Assembly (NCBI RefSeq): GCF_030409685.1
Contig: NZ_JAUFQJ010000024.1
Coordinates: 62,001 to 126,000 of the forward strand
Length of the DNA: 64,000 bases
Source of the DNA: Ferruginibacter paludis
GTDB taxonomy: Bacteria; Bacteroidota; Bacteroidia; Chitinophagales; Chitinophagaceae
Reading direction: 5' to 3'
In this document: positions 52,806-61,823 of the stretch, in pieces
How the letters are laid out: each line of letters starts with the position of its first letter
How positions within the stretch are numbered: the stretch's first letter is position 1
The notes under the pieces: model-generated
Databases searched by the model: none
The model's input: only the letters and a program-made list of their open reading frames with translations
Told to the model about the DNA's origin: nothing
Program-made: the position numbers and the translations under genes

Positions 52806-53930
52806 TTATTTTGAAAGCAAATTTATTAGCACATCCCTGTGGGCTTCGCATCTTGCCAGGTTTAATAATAGTAACCGTTTTCTCTTCTTCATAAATTTTG
52901 GGAAAAAACCCCTTGCCCTTAGTGATGCAATTGTTTTTCCAAAACCTGGTTCAATAAATGCCTCATACATTCGTTTTACAGAATTGCAATAGGCATCAAA
53001 TGAGCTGGCCAGTTGTTCATCATCGCCAATGATTTTATTGAATTGAGCGAGTTTTAAATCAAAACTAATTTTCTCTTCCTCATCCAATTTAAAAACACCT
53101 GGTACTCCGCTATTTTGTTTAAGCGGGATAATTTCAAAATCAATTTTATCAGTTATACTCAGCTTTACTACATAACCAAAATTCCAATCCGCCTGCTGTT
53201 TTTCCGGCCAGTCATAAATAAAATTACCCAGGCTGTAAAAAATTGGTTTGCCATTATAAACTTCATAGCCGCTAAAACAATGAGTGTGATTGGATATAAC
53301 CACATCGGCACCAATATCAATGAAAAAGCGATAAGTTTCCTTTATCCTGGGCGAAGGCAATGAATAAAATTCGTTGCCTCCATGCACCATCAGCAATACA
53401 AAATCGTGGTCTTTTTTTGCAGCAGTAATGTCATAATAATTATTCACCAGGTGCATGCCATTCGCGCCCACCTCACTGCCCGGTACTGAAATAAATTCAT
53501 TTTCTGCGAAATTAATAATGGCAATTTTTTTACCTTTTATTACTGTTGAAAAAGGCTTTCTTTTTTCGGTATTATTAGCTCCTGTGCCAACAGTGGCAAT
53601 ACCAGCCTTTTTACAAATATTTATGGTGTCATTTACTCCCTCAGCACCACAATCCATCATATGGTTATTTGCCATGGCTGCCAGCCCGATATTGGCATAT
53701 TGCAATATTCCAATCGTGTGGGGCGAAGCAAACTGGTAAGGACCTATTTTAGGAACCCGGCTACTGGTTGCCGTCAATGGACATTCCACATCCGTAACAT
53801 TCAGATCATTGTTCTTGAATACTTCGATAAAATCATTAAAAACAGCTGCGTAGTTGCCATCTTTTGAAAATGTCTCCATCCTGTTATGCGGACAAAAATC
53901 ACCGGTAAATAATACTTTTATTGCTTCCAT
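52806..53930 (-). CDS. CapA family protein (PGA_cap metallophosphatase-like)
   Basis: A 374-residue protein of the CapA/PgsA family. It starts VLFTGDFCPHNRMETF, has DVTDVECPLTA, IGLAAMANNHMMDCGAEGVNDTI, FVLLMVHGGNEFYSLPSPRIKETYRFFIDIGADVVISNHTHCFSGYE and PIFYSLGNFIYDWP, i.e. the full metallophosphoesterase-like fold with D, N and H ligands. There is no signal peptide or membrane helix, so it is likely cytoplasmic. Members are linked to poly-gamma-glutamate capsules but occur widely in polysaccharide loci with unclear roles. It is 10 bp upstream of asnB-like. Confidence 0.9.
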   Translation of the reverse strand: MEAIKVLFTGDFCPHNRMETFSKDGNYAAVFNDFIEVFKNNDLNVTDVECPLTATSSRVPKIGPYQFASPHTIGILQYANIGLAAMANNHMMDCGAEGVNDTINICKKAGIATVGTGANNTEKRKPFSTVIKGKKIAIINFAENEFISVPGSEVGANGMHLVNNYYDITAAKKDHDFVLLMVHGGNEFYSLPSPRIKETYRFFIDIGADVVISNHTHCFSGYEVYNGKPIFYSLGNFIYDWPEKQQADWNFGYVVKLSITDKIDFEIIPLKQNSGVPGVFKLDEEEKISFDLKLAQFNKIIGDDEQLASSFDAYCNSVKRMYEAFIEPGFGKTIASLRARGFFPKFMKKRKRLLLLNLARCEAHRDVLINLLSK

Positions 53931-53940
53931 TTTACTATTA

Positions 53941-55062
53941 CTATTTCAATGCGAGCATTTCATCCAGTTGGTCTGTTGATATAAATTGCACATCAGGCCA
54001 CTTGCTTTGCACTTTTCTAATGATTGTTTTCAAATCCCTCAATCCCCGCTCCCTGTTGCCCTTATCTATGTAACCAATATAATTGATCCGGTGGCTGCAA
54101 ATTACTGCAGGCTTTTGCCATAAAAATGCCGTTGCTATTTGTGCAAGACAACTATCTACCCAATCCTTTGCAGGTAACATGGATGGCTCCAGAAAACAGT
54201 TGCGTACATTATAGGCTAACCCTAATTGGTTAATTTCACCAAAAGAATGAGGCATACGCTGGTAGTTATCAAAACAACCTGTTGGCTTTAATTGATACCG
54301 GATGCCCTGGATGATTTTAACTCCATTTGCCTGTAACAGCGGCTCTAATGCTGAATCCCAATTATAGCATGGGGCAATAAATGATTTTGATTTAAACCCA
54401 AAAACATTTTCAAACATGCGCAATCCTTCTAAAACTACTTTCTTTTGTTCTTCTACATCAGTGGGTGAATCCCAATCGTAGGCCTCCATAAAACTATAGT
54501 CTTTTAACCCGGAATAGGTGGCACCGAGGTTAAAACAAAACAGGGCGTCCTCATTTCCTGCCTGTAAAACTTTTAACCAGCGGTTATATTGCAGGTGTTC
54601 CCTTCCGTGGAACTGCGGCATAAAAAGCCCATCGGTAATCGCCTTTTGCCATCTAGAAAATGATTGGTCGTGTTGTGGATAATGTAAAAGGGTAGAACGG
54701 AAATCTTCAAAGTAAAATGTTTTAAAATCTGCTGCCTTAATTTTTTTAAAATCCGGGTTAGCCATTATTACATTAGCGGTAAGTTTAAGCGGGTTCCCGC
54801 TATTGTCACGCAGGGATTGTAATAAATTAAAAAGCGCATCGAGATCCTCGTTGCTGGCAAGGCTGTCGTTTTTATACACACTGTTAGGGAGGTCGAGCCC
54901 TTTATTTTTAAATGCTTCCAATGCATACCTTGAGGGAGTTCTGATAGCCCCCCAATCATCAGACTCAATAATTAAAAAACGACCATGTAATTTTTTACCC
55001 CGGTAGTTGTTTATATGAGCACTCAAAGTTGCCTTTTGCCTTTTTAAAAAATCTACAACCAT
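53941..55062 (-). CDS. NodB-like polysaccharide deacetylase family protein (second of tandem pair)
   Basis: A 373-residue protein of the NodB-fold. The metal-site pair is D35/D36 in FLIIESDDWGAIRTPS, the second motif is QFHGREHLQYNRW (H-x3-H), and a third is SFIAPCYNWD with a late conserved CSHRINYIG. It has no signal peptide, so it may act on a cytoplasmic nucleotide or lipid-linked sugar rather than finished polymer. It is a tandem paralogue of the next gene, 3 bp away and of identical length. Confidence 0.82.
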   Translation of the reverse strand: MVVDFLKRQKATLSAHINNYRGKKLHGRFLIIESDDWGAIRTPSRYALEAFKNKGLDLPNSVYKNDSLASNEDLDALFNLLQSLRDNSGNPLKLTANVIMANPDFKKIKAADFKTFYFEDFRSTLLHYPQHDQSFSRWQKAITDGLFMPQFHGREHLQYNRWLKVLQAGNEDALFCFNLGATYSGLKDYSFMEAYDWDSPTDVEEQKKVVLEGLRMFENVFGFKSKSFIAPCYNWDSALEPLLQANGVKIIQGIRYQLKPTGCFDNYQRMPHSFGEINQLGLAYNVRNCFLEPSMLPAKDWVDSCLAQIATAFLWQKPAVICSHRINYIGYIDKGNRERGLRDLKTIIRKVQSKWPDVQFISTDQLDEMLALK

Positions 55063-55065
55063 CGA

Positions 55066-56187
55066 TTACTTAGTGGAATGATCTATTAAACTACCTAATT
55101 GATCTGAACTCATAAACTCAGCCTCCGGCCAGCGCTTTAATATATTTGCCAATAACTCTTTGAAGAGTCGCAGGCTTTGGGTTCTGTTGTCAATATGTAA
55201 ACTTCCAATAAAATTGGCTCTATGTGTGCTGATTACTGCAGGTTTACCCCACTTAAATGCAATGTCAATTTCCTGTAAACAATTGTTTACCGCTGCGCTT
55301 CCTTTTTGATTGGGTTCAAAAAAAGCATTGCGTACCATGTATAGTTGTCCCCATTTATTTTTTTGCGCCAGCCAATGAAACACTGTTTTTGTTTTGCCTT
55401 CACCCAATACTTCTGTTTGAATCTTGGAAGCAAACATATATTTAATACCATTCGCCGCGGCAGTTTCCTCCAGCGAATTATTAAATGGACCATTAGGTGG
55501 CACAAAATAGGTGGCTTTATAACCAAATAGTTCTTCAAACATTGTGAGACCAGATTCAATTATTTCATGCTGCAATCCCAGGTCACTTAAATAAGGCAGG
55601 TCAAATGCCGCCTGGAACATTACCCCATTTGGATGCTTGTTGTTAAATCCCCATACACCATCATTAAATGCAATCCGGGCTTCTTTGTCATTTTGCTGAA
55701 GTGCCCGCATCCACTCCGCTACATTCAGGTGTTCCCGGCCGTGAAATTGCGGTAAGAAGAAACCATTGGCAATACCCTCGTTGTATAAATTTATAACGCC
55801 TGGTTGATTGTTTCGTTTTAATGTTTGGGTGAAGGGTTCCCAATAATACCGGTTAAACTTGTCGGCTTTTATTTTTTCAAAATCAGGATTGGCTACCACA
55901 CAAACAGGGGTAATTACAGGATGATTGCTCTTAAAATCCTTGAAATTTGTCAACACCTCAAATAAAGCGGCCATGTCTTCACTGGTTTCCAATGCATCAT
56001 TCTGATTGTACCTGGCGGAATCACCCGTAAGCAAATCAAGCCCTTGATTTAATAACCTGTTTAACACTTCCAGCGATGGCATGCGGATACTACCCCAGTC
56101 ATCAGATTCAATAACGATGACCTTACGATTGGTTCTCCACCCCGGAATATTCGAAAGATTTCTGCTTATTTGTTGTTTCAAATTCAT
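55066..56187 (-). CDS. NodB-like polysaccharide deacetylase family protein (first of tandem pair)
   Basis: A 373-residue protein. Metal-site D29/D30 in VIVIESDDWGSIRMPS, then FFLPQFHGREHLNVAEWM, TYFVPPNGPFNNSLEETAAANGIKYM and VISTHRANFIGSLH. The pattern of motifs is the same as the downstream copy, with about one third to one half of residues shared by eye. No signal peptide. The two may form a heterodimer or act on two different sugars. It is the first gene of a run of closely spaced genes (CapA, AsnB, ATP-grasp, MBOAT, SGNH). Confidence 0.82.
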   Translation of the reverse strand: MNLKQQISRNLSNIPGWRTNRKVIVIESDDWGSIRMPSLEVLNRLLNQGLDLLTGDSARYNQNDALETSEDMAALFEVLTNFKDFKSNHPVITPVCVVANPDFEKIKADKFNRYYWEPFTQTLKRNNQPGVINLYNEGIANGFFLPQFHGREHLNVAEWMRALQQNDKEARIAFNDGVWGFNNKHPNGVMFQAAFDLPYLSDLGLQHEIIESGLTMFEELFGYKATYFVPPNGPFNNSLEETAAANGIKYMFASKIQTEVLGEGKTKTVFHWLAQKNKWGQLYMVRNAFFEPNQKGSAAVNNCLQEIDIAFKWGKPAVISTHRANFIGSLHIDNRTQSLRLFKELLANILKRWPEAEFMSSDQLGSLIDHSTK

Positions 56188-56271
56188 TCAATCAACCTGG
56201 CTAATTGTATTTACTTAAAAGTTTATTAGTCCCAATACCATAGCTGTTAAAAGTGGTACTATTTTATTTAT

Positions 56272-56361
56272 GGGCATCTCTAAAAACCTTCCTTTTCCTC
56301 TCTTTCAGGAGGGGAATTAAAGGTGAGGTTAAATAAAAAAAATGGGTTTTTAGAGATGCCC
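56272..56361. mobile_element. MITE-like element with 17-bp terminal inverted repeats
   Basis: A 90-bp segment bounded by GGGCATCTCTAAAAACC and its exact reverse complement, flanked on both sides by TTAT (56268-56271 and 56362-56365), a probable 4-bp target duplication. There is no coding capacity. The stop codon TAA of the glycosyltransferase at 56362 lies inside the right-hand duplication. The element probably moved with the help of an IS transposase encoded elsewhere. Confidence 0.75.
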
Positions 56362-57468
56362 TTATAATAAAGACAGAAATCTTTGGCAAACATTTTCAAT
56401 CCGGTACTGTTCAGGATGGTCAATAATTACGCGGTTTTTATAATCACCTGAAAGAAATTCATCCACTGCTATTTTATTAAGTGCCCCCGTTTTTACAGAA
56501 AGAATTGGCTTATTGATGATGGCATAATCAATCAGTTTGCTGGGTGTTTGCCTGTTACCTTCATTTTCAAAATTCACTAAAAAATCAAACTTACTTAATT
56601 CAAAAAGCAGTTCCTTTCTTGGTATTACGGGCATTAGTTTTATTCTGCCGTTTGATAAAGCAACATAAGGGTGTACCATATCTGGGGTTGTGGTAAATAC
56701 ACGGAATTCGAAATCAATTTTTAACGAACATAAATAAGCTAGTAGCTCTGTCGGGTCCCGCATACCAGGAATGAATGCCCCTCCATACGCAAAAACAGGA
56801 TAGCTGCTTTCTTTAGCACCATGGTATAAGGTAATATCTTCAAAACGGAATCCTTGGGATATCACCCTGATTTTAGCATGAAATTCCCTGAAATAAGCAG
56901 GTATTGACCCAATGGTGGGCACTGTTATAAAATCTGTCTTTCTGCAAAACCATTTTTCTACATATTTGAAATAAAATGGCACATTAAAAGTGTCATTTTC
57001 CCGGCCTACATAGGGATCGCCGCAATCAGCTACCCAAACTTTTGCAATTCTTCTGTTCTTTGTCCTCGCTGCAGCCACGCCCCAATGTATCGGGTATGGT
57101 ACTGCAATGGATACCATCAGGTCGTATCCAGCTTCTAACTTTAACGCCTTTTTTACCAAACCAAGTAGTTGAATAGAAGGGTATTCAAACAGCAAATTCG
57201 AAAACCGGCTCACTACTCTTCTTATAAACAATTCGATTCCACTTCCTTTCACTGCTAATGATTTCCAATTGTACTTTCCCAGGTCTTTTATCAATATACC
57301 GAATTCCGCTTCAAAAGCTGCATGAACGGGATCGTGTCGGGGTGTTATTACTGTTACGTTATGGCCAGACCTTGCAAACTCTTTTGCGAGTTCTGTAGCC
57401 CGAAAAGAACGTGGTGAATTTTCAGGATAAAAAGCCTGGGTTACAATTAATATATTCTTTGAAGTCAT
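56362..57468 (-). CDS. Glycosyltransferase (GT-B fold)
   Basis: A 368-residue enzyme. It begins NILIVTQAFYPENSPRSFRATELAKEFARSGHNVTVITPRHD, typical of WbuB-like GT4 enzymes. The middle has WVADCGDPYVGRENDTF, and the C-terminal half has FAYGGAFIPGMRDPTELLAYL and FDFLVNFENEGNRQTPSKLIDYAIINKPILSV with a variant donor loop. Its stop codon is in the target duplication of a MITE-like element. Sugar unknown. Confidence 0.87.
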   Translation of the reverse strand: MTSKNILIVTQAFYPENSPRSFRATELAKEFARSGHNVTVITPRHDPVHAAFEAEFGILIKDLGKYNWKSLAVKGSGIELFIRRVVSRFSNLLFEYPSIQLLGLVKKALKLEAGYDLMVSIAVPYPIHWGVAAARTKNRRIAKVWVADCGDPYVGRENDTFNVPFYFKYVEKWFCRKTDFITVPTIGSIPAYFREFHAKIRVISQGFRFEDITLYHGAKESSYPVFAYGGAFIPGMRDPTELLAYLCSLKIDFEFRVFTTTPDMVHPYVALSNGRIKLMPVIPRKELLFELSKFDFLVNFENEGNRQTPSKLIDYAIINKPILSVKTGALNKIAVDEFLSGDYKNRVIIDHPEQYRIENVCQRFLSLL

Positions 57469-57559
57469 TAATTTTTTTGCATTTTAAACTTACATGATTT
57501 TTCATGTCATACACTTCTCTAAAAGTAAAATCGGAAGTCTTTAAAAAAATAGCCATCCA

Positions 57560-58087
57560 TTAATCGTCCAGGGTTGTTTTTAATATCCTTGCAGGGTTGC
57601 CGGCAATCACCAGGTTATCGCCAAACGATTTTGTAACCACACTGCCGGCACCTACTATTACATTGTCTCCTAATTGTACCCCCGGTAATATTACGGCGTT
57701 GGCACCTATCCAGCAGTTACTCCCTATTCTAATTGGGCCTATTGATTTATCGTGTTTTGAAAAATCACTCTTATTATGATTGGCAGATATTATTTTTATG
57801 CCCGGTGCGAAAATAGTGTGGTCTCCAATGTAAATCTTGTTGATGCCTTGAATATAACAACCGCCTGAATTGGCAAAATACCGGGCAACATCTTTTCCTA
57901 AAAAAATAGTTTTACTTACTGTAGAAGTATAATGCACCATAAAAGGAACTTCCGCGTTAATTCTGAAAATTTTCTGGCATATAAAATTCACCACTCTTAA
58001 TCCCAAAAAGCAAGGTGAAAAAAGATACGCTACCAAATTTACAGGTTCATTTTTCTTCCAGTTTTTATACTTATACTTTGACAACAT
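57560..58087 (-). CDS. Hexapeptide-repeat (LbH) O-acetyltransferase
   Basis: A 175-residue acyltransferase with left-handed beta-helix repeats (IQGINKIYIGDHTIFAPGIKIISANHN with the catalytic histidine, and IRIGSNCWIGANAVILPGVQLGDNVIVGAGSVVTKSF). It resembles WbbJ/maa-type enzymes that acetylate a sugar in the repeat. Its ATG overlaps the stop of the upstream GT2 gene by one base. Confidence 0.9.
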   Translation of the reverse strand: MLSKYKYKNWKKNEPVNLVAYLFSPCFLGLRVVNFICQKIFRINAEVPFMVHYTSTVSKTIFLGKDVARYFANSGGCYIQGINKIYIGDHTIFAPGIKIISANHNKSDFSKHDKSIGPIRIGSNCWIGANAVILPGVQLGDNVIVGAGSVVTKSFGDNLVIAGNPARILKTTLDD

Positions 58088-59115
58088 CAGGGATGCACTT
58101 TAAATAATCTGAAAATCAACGAATCAAACAACGACCAGATTGGTTTATAAATTGAATATATTTTAGGTGAGAGATTAAAGAAGAAGCCATCCCGCCAATA
58201 ATATTTATTGCAGCTCTTTATAGGGCAACGCTTTATTCCCAGGTTGTTTAATTCCATCACTACATTGTTGCGCCTTAACAAGCCCTTGTTTCTAAAACTT
58301 GAGTTGATCGCGAGTAAAATAAATTTGCAAAGGGGTTGATTTAGAAACTGTTTTTGTTGCGCATTTATTAAAGTAGATTGTTGAAACCTGAAAAGATTGT
58401 TAGCTGCAATAATAAAGCCTTTGATGGCCCTGTCAGTATAAAACAAACCAGAGTTGGTGGCAGACCCAAGCCGGGTAGTACGCAGGTAAAATTTGTTTCC
58501 ATCGAAAATGCATCGCTCCGCCAGGCACATTACCCTTGCTAAAAACTCTCCATCTTCCAGGTAGGGTATTGCCGCCAAATTGCGAAGCTGGTATTTGTTT
58601 ATAAATGCCGTTTCAAAAAGAATCGCCACTGATCTGTCAGGGTCAATAGTGCCATCTCCCCTTGAAATTTTATAGGCATTGATTCCATCATATACTTTCC
58701 CGCTTTCTTTAGCAAAGAGAATTTTCTTTTTAACTGAATTATCCGCTAATAAAAATGTAAAACCCAGAAATGCCACCTGTGCCCGTTTTTCATTGGCCAC
58801 TTCCAGAATGCGGGAAAATGTATTCGGTTCTACATAATCATCCGGATCAATAAAAATAAGGTAACGGCCGGATGCTTTGTCAATACCTGCATTTCTTGCC
58901 AATGACACACCTTTGTTTTCCTGGTCGATAAAAACAATATTATCAAACTGCTGAATGAGTTGAAGTATAACAGCCCTGCTGTTATCAGGAGAGCCATCAT
59001 TGATTACTATAATTTCATACTCATTGCGGGGTATGTCCTGATTTTGAAGGCTAAGAATACATTTTTCAATATAGTCCTCCACATTGTAAACAGGAATAAT
59101 TATACTTAGTTTCAT
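58087..59115 (-). CDS. Glycosyltransferase family 2
   Basis: A 342-residue GT-A enzyme. It starts KLSIIIPVYNVEDYIEKCILSL and has the DXD region YLIFIDPDDYVEPNTF with nucleotide binding by NDGSPDNS. The C-terminal part has an amphipathic basic region. It should add a sugar with inversion on the inner face of the membrane. The gene following is the acyltransferase; the region upstream holds a nested hairpin element. Confidence 0.9.
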   Translation of the reverse strand: MKLSIIIPVYNVEDYIEKCILSLQNQDIPRNEYEIIVINDGSPDNSRAVILQLIQQFDNIVFIDQENKGVSLARNAGIDKASGRYLIFIDPDDYVEPNTFSRILEVANEKRAQVAFLGFTFLLADNSVKKKILFAKESGKVYDGINAYKISRGDGTIDPDRSVAILFETAFINKYQLRNLAAIPYLEDGEFLARVMCLAERCIFDGNKFYLRTTRLGSATNSGLFYTDRAIKGFIIAANNLFRFQQSTLINAQQKQFLNQPLCKFILLAINSSFRNKGLLRRNNVVMELNNLGIKRCPIKSCNKYYWRDGFFFNLSPKIYSIYKPIWSLFDSLIFRLFKVHP

Positions 59116-59180
59116 GAAACAGTCAAATATTTATTACTACCTGTTAATTTTATCAGCCTTTTAAAAAACAACTTTTTAAA

Positions 59181-59289
59181 CTAGTGTTAAGTTGGGTGTG
59201 AATTGGCAATAGTGAATGGTCAATTATTCACTATTGACCATTCACTATTCACAAACCGAACCTTCATTTGATTCTTAACGTAACACTAG
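59181..59289. repeat. Nested inverted-repeat element
   Basis: The outer ends are CTAGTGTTA and TAACACTAG (9 bp perfect, 12 of 13 with the next bases). Inside is a 16-bp perfect hairpin, ATAGTGAATGGTCAAT with ATTGACCATTCACTAT around an eight-base loop, extended by repeats of ATTCACT. About 110 bp, non-coding, in the gap before the polymerase stop. Probably a small mobile hairpin repeat found elsewhere in the genome. Confidence 0.65.
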
Positions 59290-59349
59290 CAAAGGCTTGG
59301 AATATTAAGCAATAAAAAGTGGCCAAATAGGATAGCTGATCTTGAAATG

Positions 59350-60612
59350 CTATTTAATTAAATCATTGACAGCAATATTATAATTTAATAGCAGGGCTAC
59401 TACAGGATTCGATATCAACGTGTTTACACTGATAGAATAGAGACCCATACGGGTAGATATAATAATAAAAAACAATAAGGCGGGGGAAAGAATCAGAATT
59501 TTATTCCTTATAAATTTTTCATTAGCTACATTTTGTACATAAAAAATGAGCAGGGGCAAAGCAGAGAGTGAAGCCACGGCCAAAAAACGGCCTCCCGATG
59601 GCAGCGAGCTCATAAAATTGGCAAACCCCCAAAACAGCAGTGTGAATGCAAGGCTGTTTGAAAATGCTCTATTAACCCGCCCAATTTTTCTGTATATAAA
59701 AAAAAGAAAAACAAGCAATGCCATTAATGGCCATTGCAGGCATTGCAAATATATTTTGGCATGCAGGCTTTCATTTTCGGTATCGGCAAACCCTGTTCCT
59801 TCCCTATAATCCTGCACCCTTTCTTCACCCCTGTAAGATGCGGTTCGCTCATCCAGATCCTCGGGGGCATTTTCCTGAATAAATGTATTTAAGCCTGCAA
59901 TGTTAATTTCTGAACTAACCATTGAAGCCAGGAAAAAACAAAAGAAAAATAAGGTTCTGTTTCCCAATAACAGGTAGATTGATAATACTGCCATGGGCAC
60001 TAAAAAAGAAAAATGTACCAGGATGGCAAGCGCACAGAAAAGGATCGATTTTTTTTTGCCTTCAAAAATAAATGGGAGCAATCCATAAATGAATATTTGT
60101 ACAGCGGTATGAAACCGGAAGCCATTGATATTCCAAAATGGATTCACTAAAAAAAAGCAAGCCATTAATAATATGGTAAGTGGCTTAATTTTCCCCCGGA
60201 GGCGATCTAACAAAAACCAGAAATTACGGGTAAAAAAGAAACCAAAAATAAAGGCGTAGATAGCTGTTAATACCTGCTGATTGTCTGTAATCCTTGAAAC
60301 ACCAATGGCAATGGTGAGCCGTGCAATATCAATATCATCATTTTGTTGATATAAATTTATTATTTCTCCAAAACTTAAATCCTGGTTGTAAAGATCCTTA
60401 ATTTGCTGCGCATACCTGGTAATATCTGCCGTACTTTCACCTGTAGAAGTTTCTTTCGACATCCCAAATGTAAAACCATAGAAAACAATAAAAGCCCAAA
60501 CAATGTTTTTTGCCCAGGGTGCCTTATAGTTCTTTAACGCAATAATCGCGGTTAAAAAAGGGAATATCAGGAAAAGATACCAACTATCTCTGTTGGAATA
60601 AGTTATTGCCAT
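59350..60612 (-). CDS. EpsG/Wzy-like polysaccharide polymerase
   Basis: A 420-residue membrane protein with about ten transmembrane helices and a large soluble loop (about 235-290; ENAPEDLDERTASYRGEERVQDYREGTGFADTE). The general layout, with a periplasmic-facing loop rich in charged residues, fits EpsG-type polymerases that join lipid-linked repeats outside the inner membrane. Sequence conservation in this group is weak, so the call rests on topology and position between glycosyltransferase and Wzx genes. Confidence 0.78.
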   Translation of the reverse strand: MAITYSNRDSWYLFLIFPFLTAIIALKNYKAPWAKNIVWAFIVFYGFTFGMSKETSTGESTADITRYAQQIKDLYNQDLSFGEIINLYQQNDDIDIARLTIAIGVSRITDNQQVLTAIYAFIFGFFFTRNFWFLLDRLRGKIKPLTILLMACFFLVNPFWNINGFRFHTAVQIFIYGLLPFIFEGKKKSILFCALAILVHFSFLVPMAVLSIYLLLGNRTLFFFCFFLASMVSSEINIAGLNTFIQENAPEDLDERTASYRGEERVQDYREGTGFADTENESLHAKIYLQCLQWPLMALLVFLFFIYRKIGRVNRAFSNSLAFTLLFWGFANFMSSLPSGGRFLAVASLSALPLLIFYVQNVANEKFIRNKILILSPALLFFIIISTRMGLYSISVNTLISNPVVALLLNYNIAVNDLIK

Positions 60613-60672
60613 TGATAAATGAAGCCATTAAACAAATGAATTAACATATTTTTTAAATATAGGTGTCTGTGG

Positions 60673-61764
60673 CTATCCATTAAATGATAAAATCCGCTCC
60701 ACAATCCGTTCTGCAGTATTCCCATCCCATAAAGCGGGGATGGTTCCTTTTTTCCAATTGCCATTAAATAATTTTTCGAGGGCCATTTTTATTTTTACAG
60801 GTTGAGCACCCACCAATTCATTGGTTCCAATTTCACAGGTTTCTGGGCGCTCTGTATTATCTCTCAATGTCAAACATGGAATTCCAAATACAGTTGCTTC
60901 TTCTGTAATACCGCCTGAATCGGTAATAACAGCTTTCGAATTACTTACAAGGAAATTAAATTCGAGGTAGCCCATCGGATCAACCAGGTGCATGTTCTCT
61001 GCCTCAATTCCGAGATCGGTAAAGATTTTCGCAGTTCTGGGATGTATGGGAAAAATAACAGGAAGCCCATTCACATTATTTAATATAGTTTCTATAATTT
61101 CCTTCAGTTTTCCAGGTTCGTCTACATTTGCCGGGCGATGTAAAGTCAACACAACAAACTGTTTCTTTTCCAACTTTAATTTAGCCCAGATAGCCGGTTC
61201 CCTAAACTTATGCTGATTGGCCATCAGCGTATCAATCATTACATTACCGGTAAAAAAAATTCGGGTTTGTTCCACACCTGCCTTTAGCAAATTTCCCCCC
61301 GCCCATTTCGTTGTTGTAAAAAAATAATCGGTAATGCTATCTGTAACCATGCGGTTAATTTCCTCCGGCATGCTTAAGTCGAAAGACCGGATACCTGCTT
61401 CAATATGGGCCACCTTTGTATTTAATTTTTTGGCCACAATGCTGCAAGCCATTGTAGAGGTAACATCGCCCACAACAATTACCAAATCAGCAGGATTAGC
61501 CACCAGTTCCTTTTCAAAAGCTATCATAATAGCTGCGGTTTGTTCAGCCTGGGTTCCACCTCCACATTCCAGGTTTATATCAGGCTGTGGTATGTTTAAT
61601 TCTATAAAAAAAGTGTCGCTCATTTTAGGGTCATAATGCTGACCGGTATGTACAAGCCGGTAAGCGATTTTTTCTCCGTTTTGCTGTGCTTTTTTTATAG
61701 CATGAATTACTGGTGCAACTTTTATAAAATTGGGCCTTGCTCCGGCAATTATTGTAGTCTTCAT
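60673..61764 (-). CDS. wecB: UDP-N-acetylglucosamine 2-epimerase (non-hydrolysing)
   Basis: A 363-residue cytoplasmic enzyme making UDP-ManNAc (or UDP-ManNAc-like sugar) from UDP-GlcNAc. It begins TIIAGARPNFIKVAPVIHAI, has HTGQHYDPKMSDTFF, HIEAGIRSFDLSMPEEINRMVTDSI, VLTLHRPANVD, and DSGGITEEATVFGIPCLTLRDNTERPETCEIGTNELVG, all typical WecB/MnaA motifs. Length is normal for the family. It is upstream of the polymerase and downstream of a GT2 gene in the same direction. Confidence 0.95.
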   Translation of the reverse strand: MKTTIIAGARPNFIKVAPVIHAIKKAQQNGEKIAYRLVHTGQHYDPKMSDTFFIELNIPQPDINLECGGGTQAEQTAAIMIAFEKELVANPADLVIVVGDVTSTMACSIVAKKLNTKVAHIEAGIRSFDLSMPEEINRMVTDSITDYFFTTTKWAGGNLLKAGVEQTRIFFTGNVMIDTLMANQHKFREPAIWAKLKLEKKQFVVLTLHRPANVDEPGKLKEIIETILNNVNGLPVIFPIHPRTAKIFTDLGIEAENMHLVDPMGYLEFNFLVSNSKAVITDSGGITEEATVFGIPCLTLRDNTERPETCEIGTNELVGAQPVKIKMALEKLFNGNWKKGTIPALWDGNTAERIVERILSFNG

Positions 61765-61823
61765 TTGTCTTAAAATAAGTTTCTCAATTTTCTCTCTTGA
61801 GTAATTAATATTTTTTTTAATAT

